Positions 30,512 through 39,326 of a DNA stretch of 64,000 bases are shown here, piece after piece. The first letter of the stretch is position 1; every line of letters starts with the position of its first letter. Below the pieces are notes generated by a model. That model was given only the letters and a program-made list of their open reading frames with translations, had not been told where the DNA came from and did not search any database. The position numbers were made by a program, and so were the translations under genes. The DNA is from Sphaerotilus uruguayifluvii (GTDB lineage: Bacteria > Pseudomonadota > Gammaproteobacteria > Burkholderiales > Burkholderiaceae_C): assembly GCF_013294065.1 (NCBI RefSeq), contig NZ_JABSNM010000019.1, positions 1 to 64,000 of the forward strand, read 5' to 3'.

Positions 30512-32320
30512 ATGACCGATCCGAACGCTCCCTCCCTGTCGCCGGTCACGCCGGCCCGCGCGCTGGCCGAGCGCCTGTTCGGCGCCTGGGTGCGCATCGT
30601 CTCGCCGGCGACGCTCAGGGCCGATGCGCAGGCCGGGCTGCTGGGCGCGCTGCTGGTGCTGCCGCAGGGCATCGCCTTCGCGTCGCTGGCGGGGCTGCCG
30701 CCGCAGTACGGCCTGTACAGCGCGCTGGTGCCCACCGTGGTGGCGGCGCTGGCCGGATCGAGCTGGCATGTGGTGTCCGGCCCGACCAATGCCAACTCGC
30801 TGGCGCTGGCGGCGATGCTGGCGCCGCTGGTGGCGGCCGGCTCGCCCGGCTACATCGAGCTGGCGCTGATGGTGACGATCATGGTCGGCCTGATCCAGAC
30901 CGCGGTCGGCGCGCTGCGGCTGGGGCTGCTGGCGGACTTCATCTCGCCGGCGGCGCTGCTGGGCTTCACCAGCGGCGCGGCCTGCCTGATCGGCATCCAT
31001 GCGCTGCGAGATCTGCTCGACGCCGGCGTGCCGCGCGGCCTGGGGCCCGGCGGCGTGCTGGTGCAGAGCGCGCAGCACCTGCCGCAGGCCAGTCCGGCCG
31101 CGCTGGCCACCGGGCTGTGCGCGCTTGGGGTGGCCGGCGTGCTGCGCCGGCGCCGGCCGCGCTGGCCCTTCATGCTGTTCGGGCTGGGCGCGGCCTCGGT
31201 GCTGGGCGCCTTGCTGCCGGTGCTGGTGCCGGGCTGGCGCGAGGTGCGCATCCTCGGCCCGCTGCCCTCGCCGTGGCCGTCCTTCCATCTGCCGCAGGTC
31301 GAGTGGTCGCGCCTGCCCGAGCTGCTCGACAAGGCGCTCGCGCTGTCGATCATCGCGCTGGGCCAGTCGGTGTCGATCGCCAAGGCGGTGGCGGCGCGTT
31401 CGGGCCAGCGCATCGACACCAACCGCGAGTTCCTGGGCCAGGGCCTGTCGAACCTGGCCGGTGGCTTCTTCTCGTGCTATCTCAGCTGCGGCTCGCTGAA
31501 CCGCTCGATGCCCAATCTGGAGGCGGGCGCCCGCACGCCGCTGGCCGGCGTGGCCTCGGCGCTGTGGCTGCTGCTGCTGGTGGCGGTGTCGGCGCCGCTG
31601 CTGGCGCACATCCCGCAGGCGGCGATCGCCGGGCTGCTGATGCTGGTGGCCTGGACGCTGCTGGACCTGGCGCGCTGGCGCCGCCTGGCGCGCCTGGACC
31701 GCACCGACCTGGCGATCGCCGCCACCACGCTGGCGGCCACGCTGCTGCTGCGGCTGGAGATCGCGATCCTGATCGGCACCGGGCTGTCGCTGGTGGCCTA
31801 TCTCTACCAGACCTCGCGCCCGGCGATGCGCACGATGGGCTTCGACAGCCGCCGCGCCGACCGCCGCTTCGTCGTGCGCGACGACACGCCCGGCGCGCTG
31901 CCCGAATGCCCGCAGCTGAAGCTGCTGCGCATGGAGGGCGAGATCTACTTCGGCGCCGCCACCCATGTCGCCGAGCACCTGCACGCGCTGCGCCAGAACC
32001 ATCCCGGCCAGAAGCACCTGCTGGTGATGAGCAAGAGCATGAACTTTCTCGACCTGGCCGGCGTCGAGCTCTGGGAGACCGAACTGCGCGAGCGCCGCGC
32101 CGCCGGCGGCGACCTGCATTTCCACCGCCCGCGCCCGCAGGTGATGGCGATCTGGCGCCGCACCGGCTTCCTGGACCGGCTGGGGGCCGACCATGTCTTC
32201 CCGGACAAGCAGCAGGCGATCGCCTCCATCTTCCGCCGGCTCGATCCGGCGGTCTGCGCGCGCTGCCCGGTGCGGCTGTTCCGCGAATGCCAGCCGGACG
32301 ATCCGGGCGCGGTGATCTGA
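30512..32320 (+). CDS. SulP-family anion permease with C-terminal STAS domain
   Basis: A 602-residue inner-membrane transporter. It has about 12 membrane segments (residues ~40-440), with the SulP motifs GLLGALLVLPQGIAFASLAGLPPQYGLYSA and the SGPTNANSLA loop. A C-terminal STAS-like domain follows (residues ~470-560, LKLLRMEGEIYFGAATHV, MNFLDLAGVELWE). The last ~30 residues carry a Cys cluster (CARCPVRLFREC). Substrate may be sulfate, bicarbonate or an organic anion. Position after pobA does not prove a link to aromatic acid uptake. The start at 30512 gives a typical N-terminus. Confidence 0.87.
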   Translation: MTDPNAPSLSPVTPARALAERLFGAWVRIVSPATLRADAQAGLLGALLVLPQGIAFASLAGLPPQYGLYSALVPTVVAALAGSSWHVVSGPTNANSLALAAMLAPLVAAGSPGYIELALMVTIMVGLIQTAVGALRLGLLADFISPAALLGFTSGAACLIGIHALRDLLDAGVPRGLGPGGVLVQSAQHLPQASPAALATGLCALGVAGVLRRRRPRWPFMLFGLGAASVLGALLPVLVPGWREVRILGPLPSPWPSFHLPQVEWSRLPELLDKALALSIIALGQSVSIAKAVAARSGQRIDTNREFLGQGLSNLAGGFFSCYLSCGSLNRSMPNLEAGARTPLAGVASALWLLLLVAVSAPLLAHIPQAAIAGLLMLVAWTLLDLARWRRLARLDRTDLAIAATTLAATLLLRLEIAILIGTGLSLVAYLYQTSRPAMRTMGFDSRRADRRFVVRDDTPGALPECPQLKLLRMEGEIYFGAATHVAEHLHALRQNHPGQKHLLVMSKSMNFLDLAGVELWETELRERRAAGGDLHFHRPRPQVMAIWRRTGFLDRLGADHVFPDKQQAIASIFRRLDPAVCARCPVRLFRECQPDDPGAVI

Positions 32321-32424
32321 CCCGATATCCCCCATTGAATGGAGATCAGGGTTTTCCTGAAGCCGCTAGAGTCGGTGGAACCGTCACCACTCCTGGCGCG
32401 CTGGCTGTCGCGCGCGCTCCTCCC

Positions 32425-33339
32425 ATGCCGTCTTCCCCCTCCCGCCCGCTGCAGGGCGTCCTGTTCGTCGTCGCCGCGGTGGCGCTGTTCGCCTGCTTCG
32501 ATGCCGGCGTCAAGGTCGCCAGCGCGCTGGCCCCGGTCGGCGTCGTCGTCTGGGCACGCTACCTGTTCCAGGTCGGCGTGACCGCGGTGACGGTGCTGCC
32601 GCGCCGCGGCCGCGCGCTGCTGCGCACCGAGCGGCCGGGCCTGCAGCTGCTGCGCGGGCTGTGCCTGCTGTCGCTGAGCGTGCTGGCCTTCTTCAGCCTG
32701 CAGGTGATGCCGGTGGGCGAGTTCACCGCCATCGTCATGCTCACGCCGCTGCTGATCACGCTGCTGGCGGCGCTGACGCTGGGCGAGCGCATCTCGGCCT
32801 GGCGCTGGCTGCTGCTGGCCGGCGGCATGGCCGGCGCGCTGATCGTCATCCGCCCCAAGGGCGAGGCCCATGACCTCGGCTGGGCGGCGCTGCTGCCGCT
32901 CGGGCTGGTGGTGTCGAACGCGCTGTTCCAGATCATCACCAGCCGGCTGGCGCGCACCGAAGACCCGACGACGACGCATTTCTACACCGGCCTGACCGGC
33001 GCGCTGCTGACCAGCGTGGCGCTGCCGTGGAGCTGGCAGCCGCTGTCGCCGGCGGGCTGGGCGCTGCTGGCGCTGCTGGGCGCGCTGAGCTCCTCCGGCC
33101 ACTTCCTGCTGATCCTGGGCTACATGCGCGCCCGTGCGGCGACGCTGACGCCCTTCCTGTACTTCCAGATCGTCTTCGCGACGCTGGTGGGCTGGATCTG
33201 GTTCGACCATGCGCCCGACGCGATGACCCTGGTCGGCATCGCGGTCATCGCCGGCTGCGGCGTGGCGGGCACCTGGCTGGCCAGCCGGGCGACGCCCGCT
33301 GCGGAGCCGGCGCTGCCGGCGCGGCGGTGCTCGGCCTGA
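32425..33339 (+). CDS. EamA/DMT-family transporter
   Basis: A 304-residue inner-membrane protein with ten predicted hydrophobic segments in two EamA repeats (residues ~8-135 and ~150-290). Landmarks are VALFACFDAGVKVASALAPVGVVVWARYLFQ, LRGLCLLSLSVLAFFSLQVMPVGEFTAIVMLTPLL in the first repeat, and a conserved LGYMRARAATLTPFLYFQIVFATLVGWIWF in the second. These families export metabolites or amino acids. No substrate can be assigned. It stands alone after the SulP gene. Confidence 0.85.
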   Translation: MPSSPSRPLQGVLFVVAAVALFACFDAGVKVASALAPVGVVVWARYLFQVGVTAVTVLPRRGRALLRTERPGLQLLRGLCLLSLSVLAFFSLQVMPVGEFTAIVMLTPLLITLLAALTLGERISAWRWLLLAGGMAGALIVIRPKGEAHDLGWAALLPLGLVVSNALFQIITSRLARTEDPTTTHFYTGLTGALLTSVALPWSWQPLSPAGWALLALLGALSSSGHFLLILGYMRARAATLTPFLYFQIVFATLVGWIWFDHAPDAMTLVGIAVIAGCGVAGTWLASRATPAAEPALPARRCSA

Positions 33340-33358
33340 TCGTGCGGGTCCGGCCGGT

Positions 33359-33643
33359 TCAGTCGCCGAAGGTCGACAGGCCGGCGAAGCGGCTGGCCAG
33401 ATGCTCGCGCCGGCACACTGCCGTCGGCCACAGGCAGGGCCACAGGAGCACCGTGAGCGTGCCGAGAATCAGCGCCGAGACGGCGGCGCGCGGCAGCGGC
33501 CGCTCGCCGGCCGGCTGCATCGCGCGCAGGACCTGAGCCTCCTGGACGGCGTCGCCGATCAGCTCGCTCAGCGGACCGCGGAAGACCAGCGTCAGGCCGA
33601 TGCCGAGGTAGGCCCCCATCAGGATGTCGAGAAAGTACTGCAT
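33359..33643 (-). CDS. small membrane protein, hypothetical
   Basis: A 94-residue protein starting MQYFLDILMGAYLGIGLTLVF. Two hydrophobic segments (residues ~4-22 and ~50-70) flank a short soluble loop containing a basic ERPLPRAA. The stop lies 20 bp from the end of the convergent DMT gene. No family is recognised. The start at 33643 is chosen because the upstream extension is not hydrophobic or conserved-looking. Confidence 0.5.
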   Translation of the reverse strand: MQYFLDILMGAYLGIGLTLVFRGPLSELIGDAVQEAQVLRAMQPAGERPLPRAAVSALILGTLTVLLWPCLWPTAVCRREHLASRFAGLSTFGD

Positions 33644-33820
33644 GGTCTTCGTCCTGTCGCGAAGACCGGATGCTGTCATGATCCGGATCTGCCTGGTACC
33701 AAGTCGGGTTCCTGCATTCGCGGGGGGCCTGATCCCGAGCTGCACATCCCGGGCCGTCTTTGCCGCTTCTGGCCGGGAGCCGGGCGGCCCGTCCGGGCGG
33801 GGCGGGCCGGATCGGCGGCG

Positions 33821-34543
33821 CTACACGCCCAGGCAAGCGGCCAGCGCCGGGCTGTCGCGCAGCGCGGCGGCCTCGCCGGCCAGCACGACGCGGCCCTTCT
33901 GCAGCACGACCAGCCGGTCCGACTGGTCGCAGACCTTGCGGTAGTCGCGGTCGACGATCAGCGTGGCGATGCCGGTGCGGCGGATCTCGGCGATGACGCG
34001 CCAGATCTCGGCGACGATCAGCGGCGCCAGACCCTCGGTGGCCTCGTCCAGGATGATGGCGTCGGGATTGGTCATCAGCGCGCGGCCGATGGAGAGCATC
34101 TGCTGCTCGCCGCCCGAGAGCTGGTGGCCCAGGTTCGTCAGCCGCTCGGACAGGCGCGGGAAGGTCGCCATCACGCGCTCGAAGGTCCAGTCCTGCTGGC
34201 CGGCGGTGCCGGCGCGGGCGGCCATGAGCAGGTTCTCGCGCACGGTGAGCGTCGGGAAGATGCCGCGGCCCTCGGGCACGTAGGCCACGCCGAGCCGCGC
34301 GGCCTGGTGCGGCAGGCCTTTCGACAGGTCCCGGCCGGCGACCTGGATGCGGCCCTGGCGCTGGCGCACATGGCCCAGCAGCGTGCGGATCAGCGTCGAC
34401 TTGCCCATGCCGTTGCGGCCGAGCAGGCCGACGGTCTCGCCGCGCTCGAGGCGGAAGTCGATGCCGTGCAGGATGTGGCTGCTGCCGTACCAGGCCTGCA
34501 GGTCCTGCGCGTCGAGGATCGGCGCGTCCGGGAATGTCGTCAT
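33821..34543 (-). CDS. livF: HAAT-type ABC transporter ATP-binding protein (LivF-like)
   Basis: One of two ATPases of a branched-chain amino acid/amide-type importer, 240 residues. Walker A is GRNGMGKST (residues ~40-48). The Q-loop region is AYVPEGRGIFPTLTV, the signature LSGGEQQMLSIGRAL and Walker B AIILDEATEGL. It is the last gene of the five-gene set, one base after livG. Adjacency to the box genes suggests benzoate or another aromatic acid as the substrate (inference). Confidence 0.93.
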   Translation of the reverse strand: MTTFPDAPILDAQDLQAWYGSSHILHGIDFRLERGETVGLLGRNGMGKSTLIRTLLGHVRQRQGRIQVAGRDLSKGLPHQAARLGVAYVPEGRGIFPTLTVRENLLMAARAGTAGQQDWTFERVMATFPRLSERLTNLGHQLSGGEQQMLSIGRALMTNPDAIILDEATEGLAPLIVAEIWRVIAEIRRTGIATLIVDRDYRKVCDQSDRLVVLQKGRVVLAGEAAALRDSPALAACLGV

Positions 34544-34544
34544 C

Positions 34545-35303
34545 TCAGTGGCCTCCCAGGTAGGCGGCCTGCACGTCGCGGTTGCTGCGCACCGCGTCGG
34601 GCGTGCCTGTGGCGATGACCGCGCCGTTGACCATCACGGTGATGCGGTCGGCGACCGCGAACACCGCGTCCATGTCGTGCTCGACCAGCAGCAGGGCATG
34701 GCCCGTCTTCAGCGAGCGCAGCAGCTCGAGCATGCGCTGCGATTCCTCCGGGCCCATGCCGGCCAGCGGCTCGTCGAGCAGCAGCACGCGCGGCTCGGTG
34801 GCCAGGCACATCGCGATCTCGAGCTGGCGCTTCTGGCCGTGCGAGAGGCTGGCGGCCTGGCGCTCGGCCAGCGCCGCCAGGCCGGCACGCTCGATCGCGC
34901 TGCGAGCACGCTCGACGCTGGTGCGGCAGGCCTGCGCCGCCTCCCACCAGGCCCAGGGCCGCTGCACGCGGGCCTGCGCGGCCAGGCGGCAGTTCTCGAA
35001 CACGCTCAGCGGCAGGAAGATGGTGTTGCGCTGGTAGCTGCGGCCGATGCCGGCATGCGCGAGCTTCGGCTGCGGCCAGCGCGTCACGTCCGTGCCGCCG
35101 AGCAGGACCGCGCCGCTGCTGGGCGCGAGCTCGCCGGAGAGCAGGTTGATCAGCGTCGACTTGCCGGCGCCGTTGGTGCCGATGACGGCGTGGATCTCGC
35201 CCTCGGACAGCGCCAGCGACACGTCGCTGACCGCGCGCAGCGCGCCGAACTGGCGCGACAGGCCGCGCGCCTCGAACAGGACCGGGTTCGGGCTGGGGTT
35301 CAT
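34545..35303 (-). CDS. livG: HAAT-type ABC transporter ATP-binding protein (LivG-like)
   Basis: The second ATPase of the importer, 252 residues. Walker A is GTNGAGKST near residue 40, the Q-loop area is GIGRSYQRNTIFLPLSVFEN, the signature is LSHGQKRQLEIAMCLA and Walker B is VLLLDEPLAGMGPEE. A LivG-type C-terminal VMVNGAVIATGTPDAVRSN follows. The start overlaps the livM stop by 4 bp, and livF follows after one base, so the subunits are co-translated. Confidence 0.93.
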   Translation of the reverse strand: MNPSPNPVLFEARGLSRQFGALRAVSDVSLALSEGEIHAVIGTNGAGKSTLINLLSGELAPSSGAVLLGGTDVTRWPQPKLAHAGIGRSYQRNTIFLPLSVFENCRLAAQARVQRPWAWWEAAQACRTSVERARSAIERAGLAALAERQAASLSHGQKRQLEIAMCLATEPRVLLLDEPLAGMGPEESQRMLELLRSLKTGHALLLVEHDMDAVFAVADRITVMVNGAVIATGTPDAVRSNRDVQAAYLGGH

Positions 35304-36319
35304 GCGTGGCGCTCCCGCGGGGTGTCGGTGGCGGTCGGGGTCGGCCGCGCGCGGCGGGGCCGGCGCAGGCGCAGGCCTGCCAGGCCCTGCGGCAGCAGCG
35401 CCACCGCCAGGATGATGAAGCCGCCGAACAGCAGCTGCCAGTGCCGGGTCAGCGCGGAGAAGCCCTCCGAGAGCAGCACGAAGGCAAACGCCCCCGCCAC
35501 CGCGCCGCCGAGGCTGCCCAGTCCGCCGAGAATGATCATCACCAGCGCGTTGCCGCTGTAGTGCCAGGACAGGATCTCCGGCGTCACGAAGCCGTACTGC
35601 GCCGCGTACAGGAAGCCGCCCAGCCCGGCGAGCATGCCCGCCAGCACGAAGGCGCCGAGCTTGTACAGCAGCGTCGGGTAGCCGGCGGCGCGCATGCGCT
35701 GCTCGTTGTGGCGGATGCCGGCCAGCGCATGTCCGAAGCGCGAGCGCAGCACCAGCCCCAGCACCGCCAGCGTCAGCGCCAGCCCGGCCAGCACGAAGCC
35801 GTGGAAGTGGCCGGCCTTCTCCAGGTCGATCGCCTGCCAGCCGGCGATCGAGAAGTCTGGCTTGAAGTAGATGTAGGCGCCGTCGCTGCCGCCGGCGATC
35901 CGGGTGTCGTGGAAGACGAAATAGACCAGCTGCCCGAAGGCCAGCGTGACCATGATGAAGTAGATGCCCTGGGTGCGCATCACCAGCGCGCCGACGAGCA
36001 GCGCCAGCAGCCCGGCGCCGCCGACCGCCGCGGCCAGCATCAGCCAGCCGTTGCCGGCCTCCGACATCGGCGCGAGCATCGCCACCGCGTAGGCGCCGAA
36101 GCCGAAGAAGGCCGCATGGCCCAGGCTGACCAGCCCGGTGATGCCGACCAGCAGCTGCAGGCTCGCGGCGAAGATCGCCATGATCATCACCTTCGACAGC
36201 AGCTCGACATGGAACTTGCTGCCGATCGGCTCGGGCAGCAGCGGAAACACCGCCAGCAGCGCCAGCACGAGCAGCCAGGCGCGCACCGGGCGCACGAGGA
36301 GGGAGGAATGCTTGTCCAT
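35300..36319 (-). CDS. livM: HAAT-type ABC transporter permease (LivM-like)
   Basis: Inner-membrane permease of 339 residues with about nine hydrophobic segments. The family signature is clear: LVGITGLVSLGHAAFFGFGAYAVAMLAP near residue 55, GIRHNEQRMRAAGYPTLLYKLGAFVLAGMLAGLGG in the cytoplasmic EAA-like loop, and LVMIILGGLGSLGGAVAGAFAF. It lies between livH (7-bp gap) and livG (4-bp overlap). Confidence 0.93.
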   Translation of the reverse strand: MDKHSSLLVRPVRAWLLVLALLAVFPLLPEPIGSKFHVELLSKVMIMAIFAASLQLLVGITGLVSLGHAAFFGFGAYAVAMLAPMSEAGNGWLMLAAAVGGAGLLALLVGALVMRTQGIYFIMVTLAFGQLVYFVFHDTRIAGGSDGAYIYFKPDFSIAGWQAIDLEKAGHFHGFVLAGLALTLAVLGLVLRSRFGHALAGIRHNEQRMRAAGYPTLLYKLGAFVLAGMLAGLGGFLYAAQYGFVTPEILSWHYSGNALVMIILGGLGSLGGAVAGAFAFVLLSEGFSALTRHWQLLFGGFIILAVALLPQGLAGLRLRRPRRARPTPTATDTPRERHA

Positions 36320-36326
36320 CGCCGGA

Positions 36327-37193
36327 TCACCCTGCCTTGAACAGACCGGCCGGGCGCCACAGCAGGATGGCCGCCATCAGCACGTAGACCAGCGCGCCGG
36401 CACCTTCCTGCCAGAGCACCTTGCCGAAGGTGTCGACGACGCCGATCAGCAGCGCCGCCACCAGCGCGCCCTTGACCGAGCCGATGCCGCCGATCACCAC
36501 CACCACGAAGCACACGATCAGCACCTGTCCGCCCATGCCCGGATAGACCGAGGACATGGGCGCCGCGATCATCCCGGCGAACACCGCCAGCGCCACGCCG
36601 ACCGCGAACACGATGCGGTACAGCAGCGTGATGTTGATCCCGAGCGACTGCACCATCTCGCGGTTGGTGGCGCCGGCGCGCACCATCATGCCCAGGCGCG
36701 TCCTGCTGATCAGCAGGTACATGCCGAGCGCCAGCGCCAGGCACACGCCCGAGACGAACAGCCGGTAGACCGGATAGGTCATGCCGTTGCCGATGGCGAT
36801 CGAGCCCGCCAGCAGCTCGGGCATCGCCACGCCGTGCACCTCGTCGCCCACCAGCAGGCTGCGCAGCTCCTCGAAGACGAGGATCAGCCCGTAGGTCATC
36901 AGCACCTGCTGCAGGTGCTCGCGCTCGTAGAGAAAGCTGAAGAAGGCCCATTCGAGCAGGTAGCCGAAGGCCACCGCCAGCAGGGTGCCGACCAGCAGCG
37001 CCAGCGGCAGGCTGCCCAGCAGCGAGCTGAGCGCGAAGGCCATGTAGGCGCCGATCATGTAGAAGCTGCCGTGGGCGAGATTGATCACGCCCATGATCCC
37101 GAAGATCAGCGTCAGCCCCGAGGCCACCAGGAACAGCAGCAGGCCGTACTGCACGCTGTTGAGGCACTGGATGAGGAAGGTGGTGAGGTCCAT
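36327..37193 (-). CDS. livH: HAAT-type ABC transporter permease (LivH-like)
   Basis: Inner-membrane permease of 288 residues with about eight hydrophobic segments. It begins MDLTTFLIQCLNSVQYGLLL and carries the LivH signatures ASGLTLIFGIMGVINLAHGSFYMIGAY and RAGATNREMVQSLGINI. A C-terminal VVVIGGIGSVKGALVAALLIGVVDTF completes the fold. A 109-bp gap holding a long inverted repeat separates it from the binding-protein gene upstream. Confidence 0.93.
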   Translation of the reverse strand: MDLTTFLIQCLNSVQYGLLLFLVASGLTLIFGIMGVINLAHGSFYMIGAYMAFALSSLLGSLPLALLVGTLLAVAFGYLLEWAFFSFLYEREHLQQVLMTYGLILVFEELRSLLVGDEVHGVAMPELLAGSIAIGNGMTYPVYRLFVSGVCLALALGMYLLISRTRLGMMVRAGATNREMVQSLGINITLLYRIVFAVGVALAVFAGMIAAPMSSVYPGMGGQVLIVCFVVVVIGGIGSVKGALVAALLIGVVDTFGKVLWQEGAGALVYVLMAAILLWRPAGLFKAG

Positions 37194-37212
37194 GGGGGAC
37201 GTGCGTGCGGTG

Positions 37213-37283
37213 CGTGGGTCCCCGCCTGCGCGGGGATGACGCCCGGTCCTTCTCCGTCATCCCCGCGCAGGCGGGGGTCCACG
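37213..37283. repeat. REP-like inverted repeat between livK and livH
   Basis: Two 29-nt arms (37213-37241 and 37255-37283) are reverse complements with two mismatches around a 13-nt centre. The core is CCCCGCCTGCGCGGGGATGA, itself partly palindromic. Such hairpins in operons often act as mRNA-stability or attenuating elements, lowering expression of downstream permease genes relative to the binding protein. Confidence 0.85.
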
Positions 37284-37302
37284 ACGAGGGCCGGACCCGG
37301 GA

Positions 37303-38481
37303 TCAGAGCTTGCAGCCGCGCGCCGGATCGGCCAGCCCCTTGGCCGCCACGCCGATGTTGCGGTTCACCTTGCCGCCGACCTCGCGCAGGTAGATGTCCT
37401 GCACCGGGTTGTGCGCCCGGCTGAGCGTGAAGGCGCCGCGCGGGCTGTCGATCTTCGTGCTCTCGATGGCCTTGACCAGCGCGTCGCGCTGCTTCATGTC
37501 GCCCTTGACCGCGTTGACGCCGGCGGCCAGCATCTGCGCCGCGTCGTAGCCCTGCACCGCGTAGACATCGGGCTGCAGCTTGTAGGTCTTGGCGTACTGC
37601 AGCCGGAAGGCCTTGTCCTTCGGGTTCGCCAGGTCGTCGGCGTAGTGCAGCGTGGTCAGCAGGCCCTTGGCGGCGTCGCCCTGCGCCTCGAGCGTGCCGT
37701 CGGTCAGGAAGCCTGCGCCGATCAGCCGGATGCTGCTGCCCAGCCCGGCCGCCGCCCAGTCCTTGACGAACTTGACCGCGCCGCCGCCGGCGAAGAACAC
37801 GTAGACCGCATCCGGCTTGAGCGCGGCCACCTCGGTCAGAAGCGCCTGGAACTCGACATTGGGGAAGGGCAGGTTCAGCTCCTTGACCACCTTGCCGCCG
37901 CCGGCCTCGAAGCCCTCCTTGAAGCCCTTGACCGACTCGTCTCCGGCCGCGTACTTCCAGGTCAGCGTCACCGCCGTCTTGATCTTCCTGTCGGCGGCGA
38001 CCTTGCCCATCGCGAAGCCGGGCTGCCAGTTCGAGAACGAGGAGCGGAAGATGTTGGGCGCGCACAGCGGGCCGGTGATCGCGTCCGCGCCGGCGTTGGG
38101 CACGATCAGCAGCGTGTTGCTGTCCTTGGCGACCTTGGCCATCGCCATCGCGACACCCGAGTGCACCGTGCCGACCATCACGTCGACGTTGTCGCGCTTG
38201 ACCAGCTTGCTGGCGTTGTCGGCCGCCTTGGCCGGATCGGACTCGTCGTCCACCTTCACGAACTCGACGGCCTTGCCGCCGAGCCTGCCGCCCTGCTCGT
38301 CGACGTACTGGCGGAAGCCGTTCTCGATCGCCGTGCCCAGCGCGGCGTAGGTGCCGGTGTAGGGCAGCATGAAGCCGACCTTGATGCGGTCCTGCGCACC
38401 GGCCGCGCCGGCGGCGCCGGCCAGCGTCGCGGCCAGCAGCAGCGTGCGCGCGAGGCGCTTCGATCCGTGGGGCGTGTTCAT
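37303..38481 (-). CDS. livK: ABC transporter substrate-binding protein (HAAT family, aromatic-acid type)
   Basis: Periplasmic binding protein of 392 residues. The signal peptide has a basic start (GSKRLARTLLLAATLAGAAG) and a likely cleavage after AGA near residue 29. The mature part begins DRIKVGFMLPYTGTYAALGTAIENGFRQYV, a peripla_BP_6 type, with VDVMVGTVHSGVAMAM and IRLIGAGFLTDGTLEAQGD. It is first in the importer operon. Similar proteins beside box genes are thought to bind benzoate-like compounds, but specificity here is inferred. Confidence 0.92.
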   Translation of the reverse strand: MNTPHGSKRLARTLLLAATLAGAAGAAGAQDRIKVGFMLPYTGTYAALGTAIENGFRQYVDEQGGRLGGKAVEFVKVDDESDPAKAADNASKLVKRDNVDVMVGTVHSGVAMAMAKVAKDSNTLLIVPNAGADAITGPLCAPNIFRSSFSNWQPGFAMGKVAADRKIKTAVTLTWKYAAGDESVKGFKEGFEAGGGKVVKELNLPFPNVEFQALLTEVAALKPDAVYVFFAGGGAVKFVKDWAAAGLGSSIRLIGAGFLTDGTLEAQGDAAKGLLTTLHYADDLANPKDKAFRLQYAKTYKLQPDVYAVQGYDAAQMLAAGVNAVKGDMKQRDALVKAIESTKIDSPRGAFTLSRAHNPVQDIYLREVGGKVNRNIGVAAKGLADPARGCKL

Positions 38482-38503
38482 CGCGTGTCTCCTCGTCGTG
38501 TCG

Positions 38504-39310
38504 TCAGCCGACGTGACGGTGCAGGAAGTTGCAGGTCGCGTCGATCAGGGTTTGCGGCTGGTCGCGGTGCGGGCTGTGGCCGCAGGACGGCAGCTTCAGC
38601 AGCTCGGTGCGCTGCGACGGGCGCAGCGCGGCGATGCGCTCGATCTGCGCCATCGTTCCGTACTCGTCGTCCTCGCCCTGCACCGCCAGCACCGGGCAGG
38701 TGATGCGGGCCACTTCCGCCTCGAGGTTCCAGTCGCGGAAGGCCGGGTCGAGCCAGATGTCGTTCCAGCCGAAGAAGGCCGAGTCGGGATCGGCGTGGTG
38801 GCGGGCCAGCCGGGCGCGCAGGTCGGTGCTCTCGTAGGCGACGCGGGCCTGGCGGATGCTCTCGATCGTCAGGTCCTCGACGAAGAGGTGCGGCGCGGCC
38901 ACCACCAGCGCGGCGACCCGCTCGGGGTGTGCGGCGGCATGCAGCAGCGCGATCGAGCCGCCGTCGCTGTGGCCGAACAGCACGCAGGGCCCGGCCTCGC
39001 CCAGCGCGTCGAGCAGCGCTGGCAGCAGCTCGCGCGCCTGGCGGTGCATGAAGTCGGGCTGCCAGCGCTCGTCCGGCGGGCGCGGCGTCGAGCGGCCGTA
39101 GCCCGGGCGCGAGTACACCCAGCCGGCGCGGCCCAGCGCGGCGCACAGCCGCGCCGGGAAGTCGCGCCACAGCGACAGCGAGCCCAGGCCTTCGTGCAGG
39201 AAGACCAGCGGCGCGCGCGCCGGGGCGCCCGCCGGCGCGTCGATGCGCGCCCACTCGATCTGCACCGGCCGGCCGGCGGGCGCGAGCGTGACGAATCCGG
39301 TGGCGTCCAT
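38504..39310 (-). CDS. alpha/beta hydrolase of the box cluster
   Basis: A 268-residue alpha/beta hydrolase. The nucleophile elbow is LFGHSDGGSIAL (Ser near residue 102), preceded by the HEGLGSLSLWRDFP oxyanion region and YSRPGYGRSTPRP. The acid is in VQGEDDEYGTM and the His in SCGHSPHRDQP. It lies between the CoA ligase and the binding-protein gene. In related box clusters a hydrolase of this type is thought to act as an acyl-CoA thioesterase or enol-lactone hydrolase. A benzoyl-CoA salvage role is plausible but unproven. Confidence 0.85.
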   Translation of the reverse strand: MDATGFVTLAPAGRPVQIEWARIDAPAGAPARAPLVFLHEGLGSLSLWRDFPARLCAALGRAGWVYSRPGYGRSTPRPPDERWQPDFMHRQARELLPALLDALGEAGPCVLFGHSDGGSIALLHAAAHPERVAALVVAAPHLFVEDLTIESIRQARVAYESTDLRARLARHHADPDSAFFGWNDIWLDPAFRDWNLEAEVARITCPVLAVQGEDDEYGTMAQIERIAALRPSQRTELLKLPSCGHSPHRDQPQTLIDATCNFLHRHVG

Positions 39311-39326
39311 GGCGCGGCGTCCGGGC

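Noticed and set aside
33695-33722. Possible third REP arm (GGGTTCCTGCATTCGCGGGG)
   Set aside because: It resembles one arm of the 47122 element, but no matching second arm is nearby. It may be a decayed remnant and is not strong enough to list.
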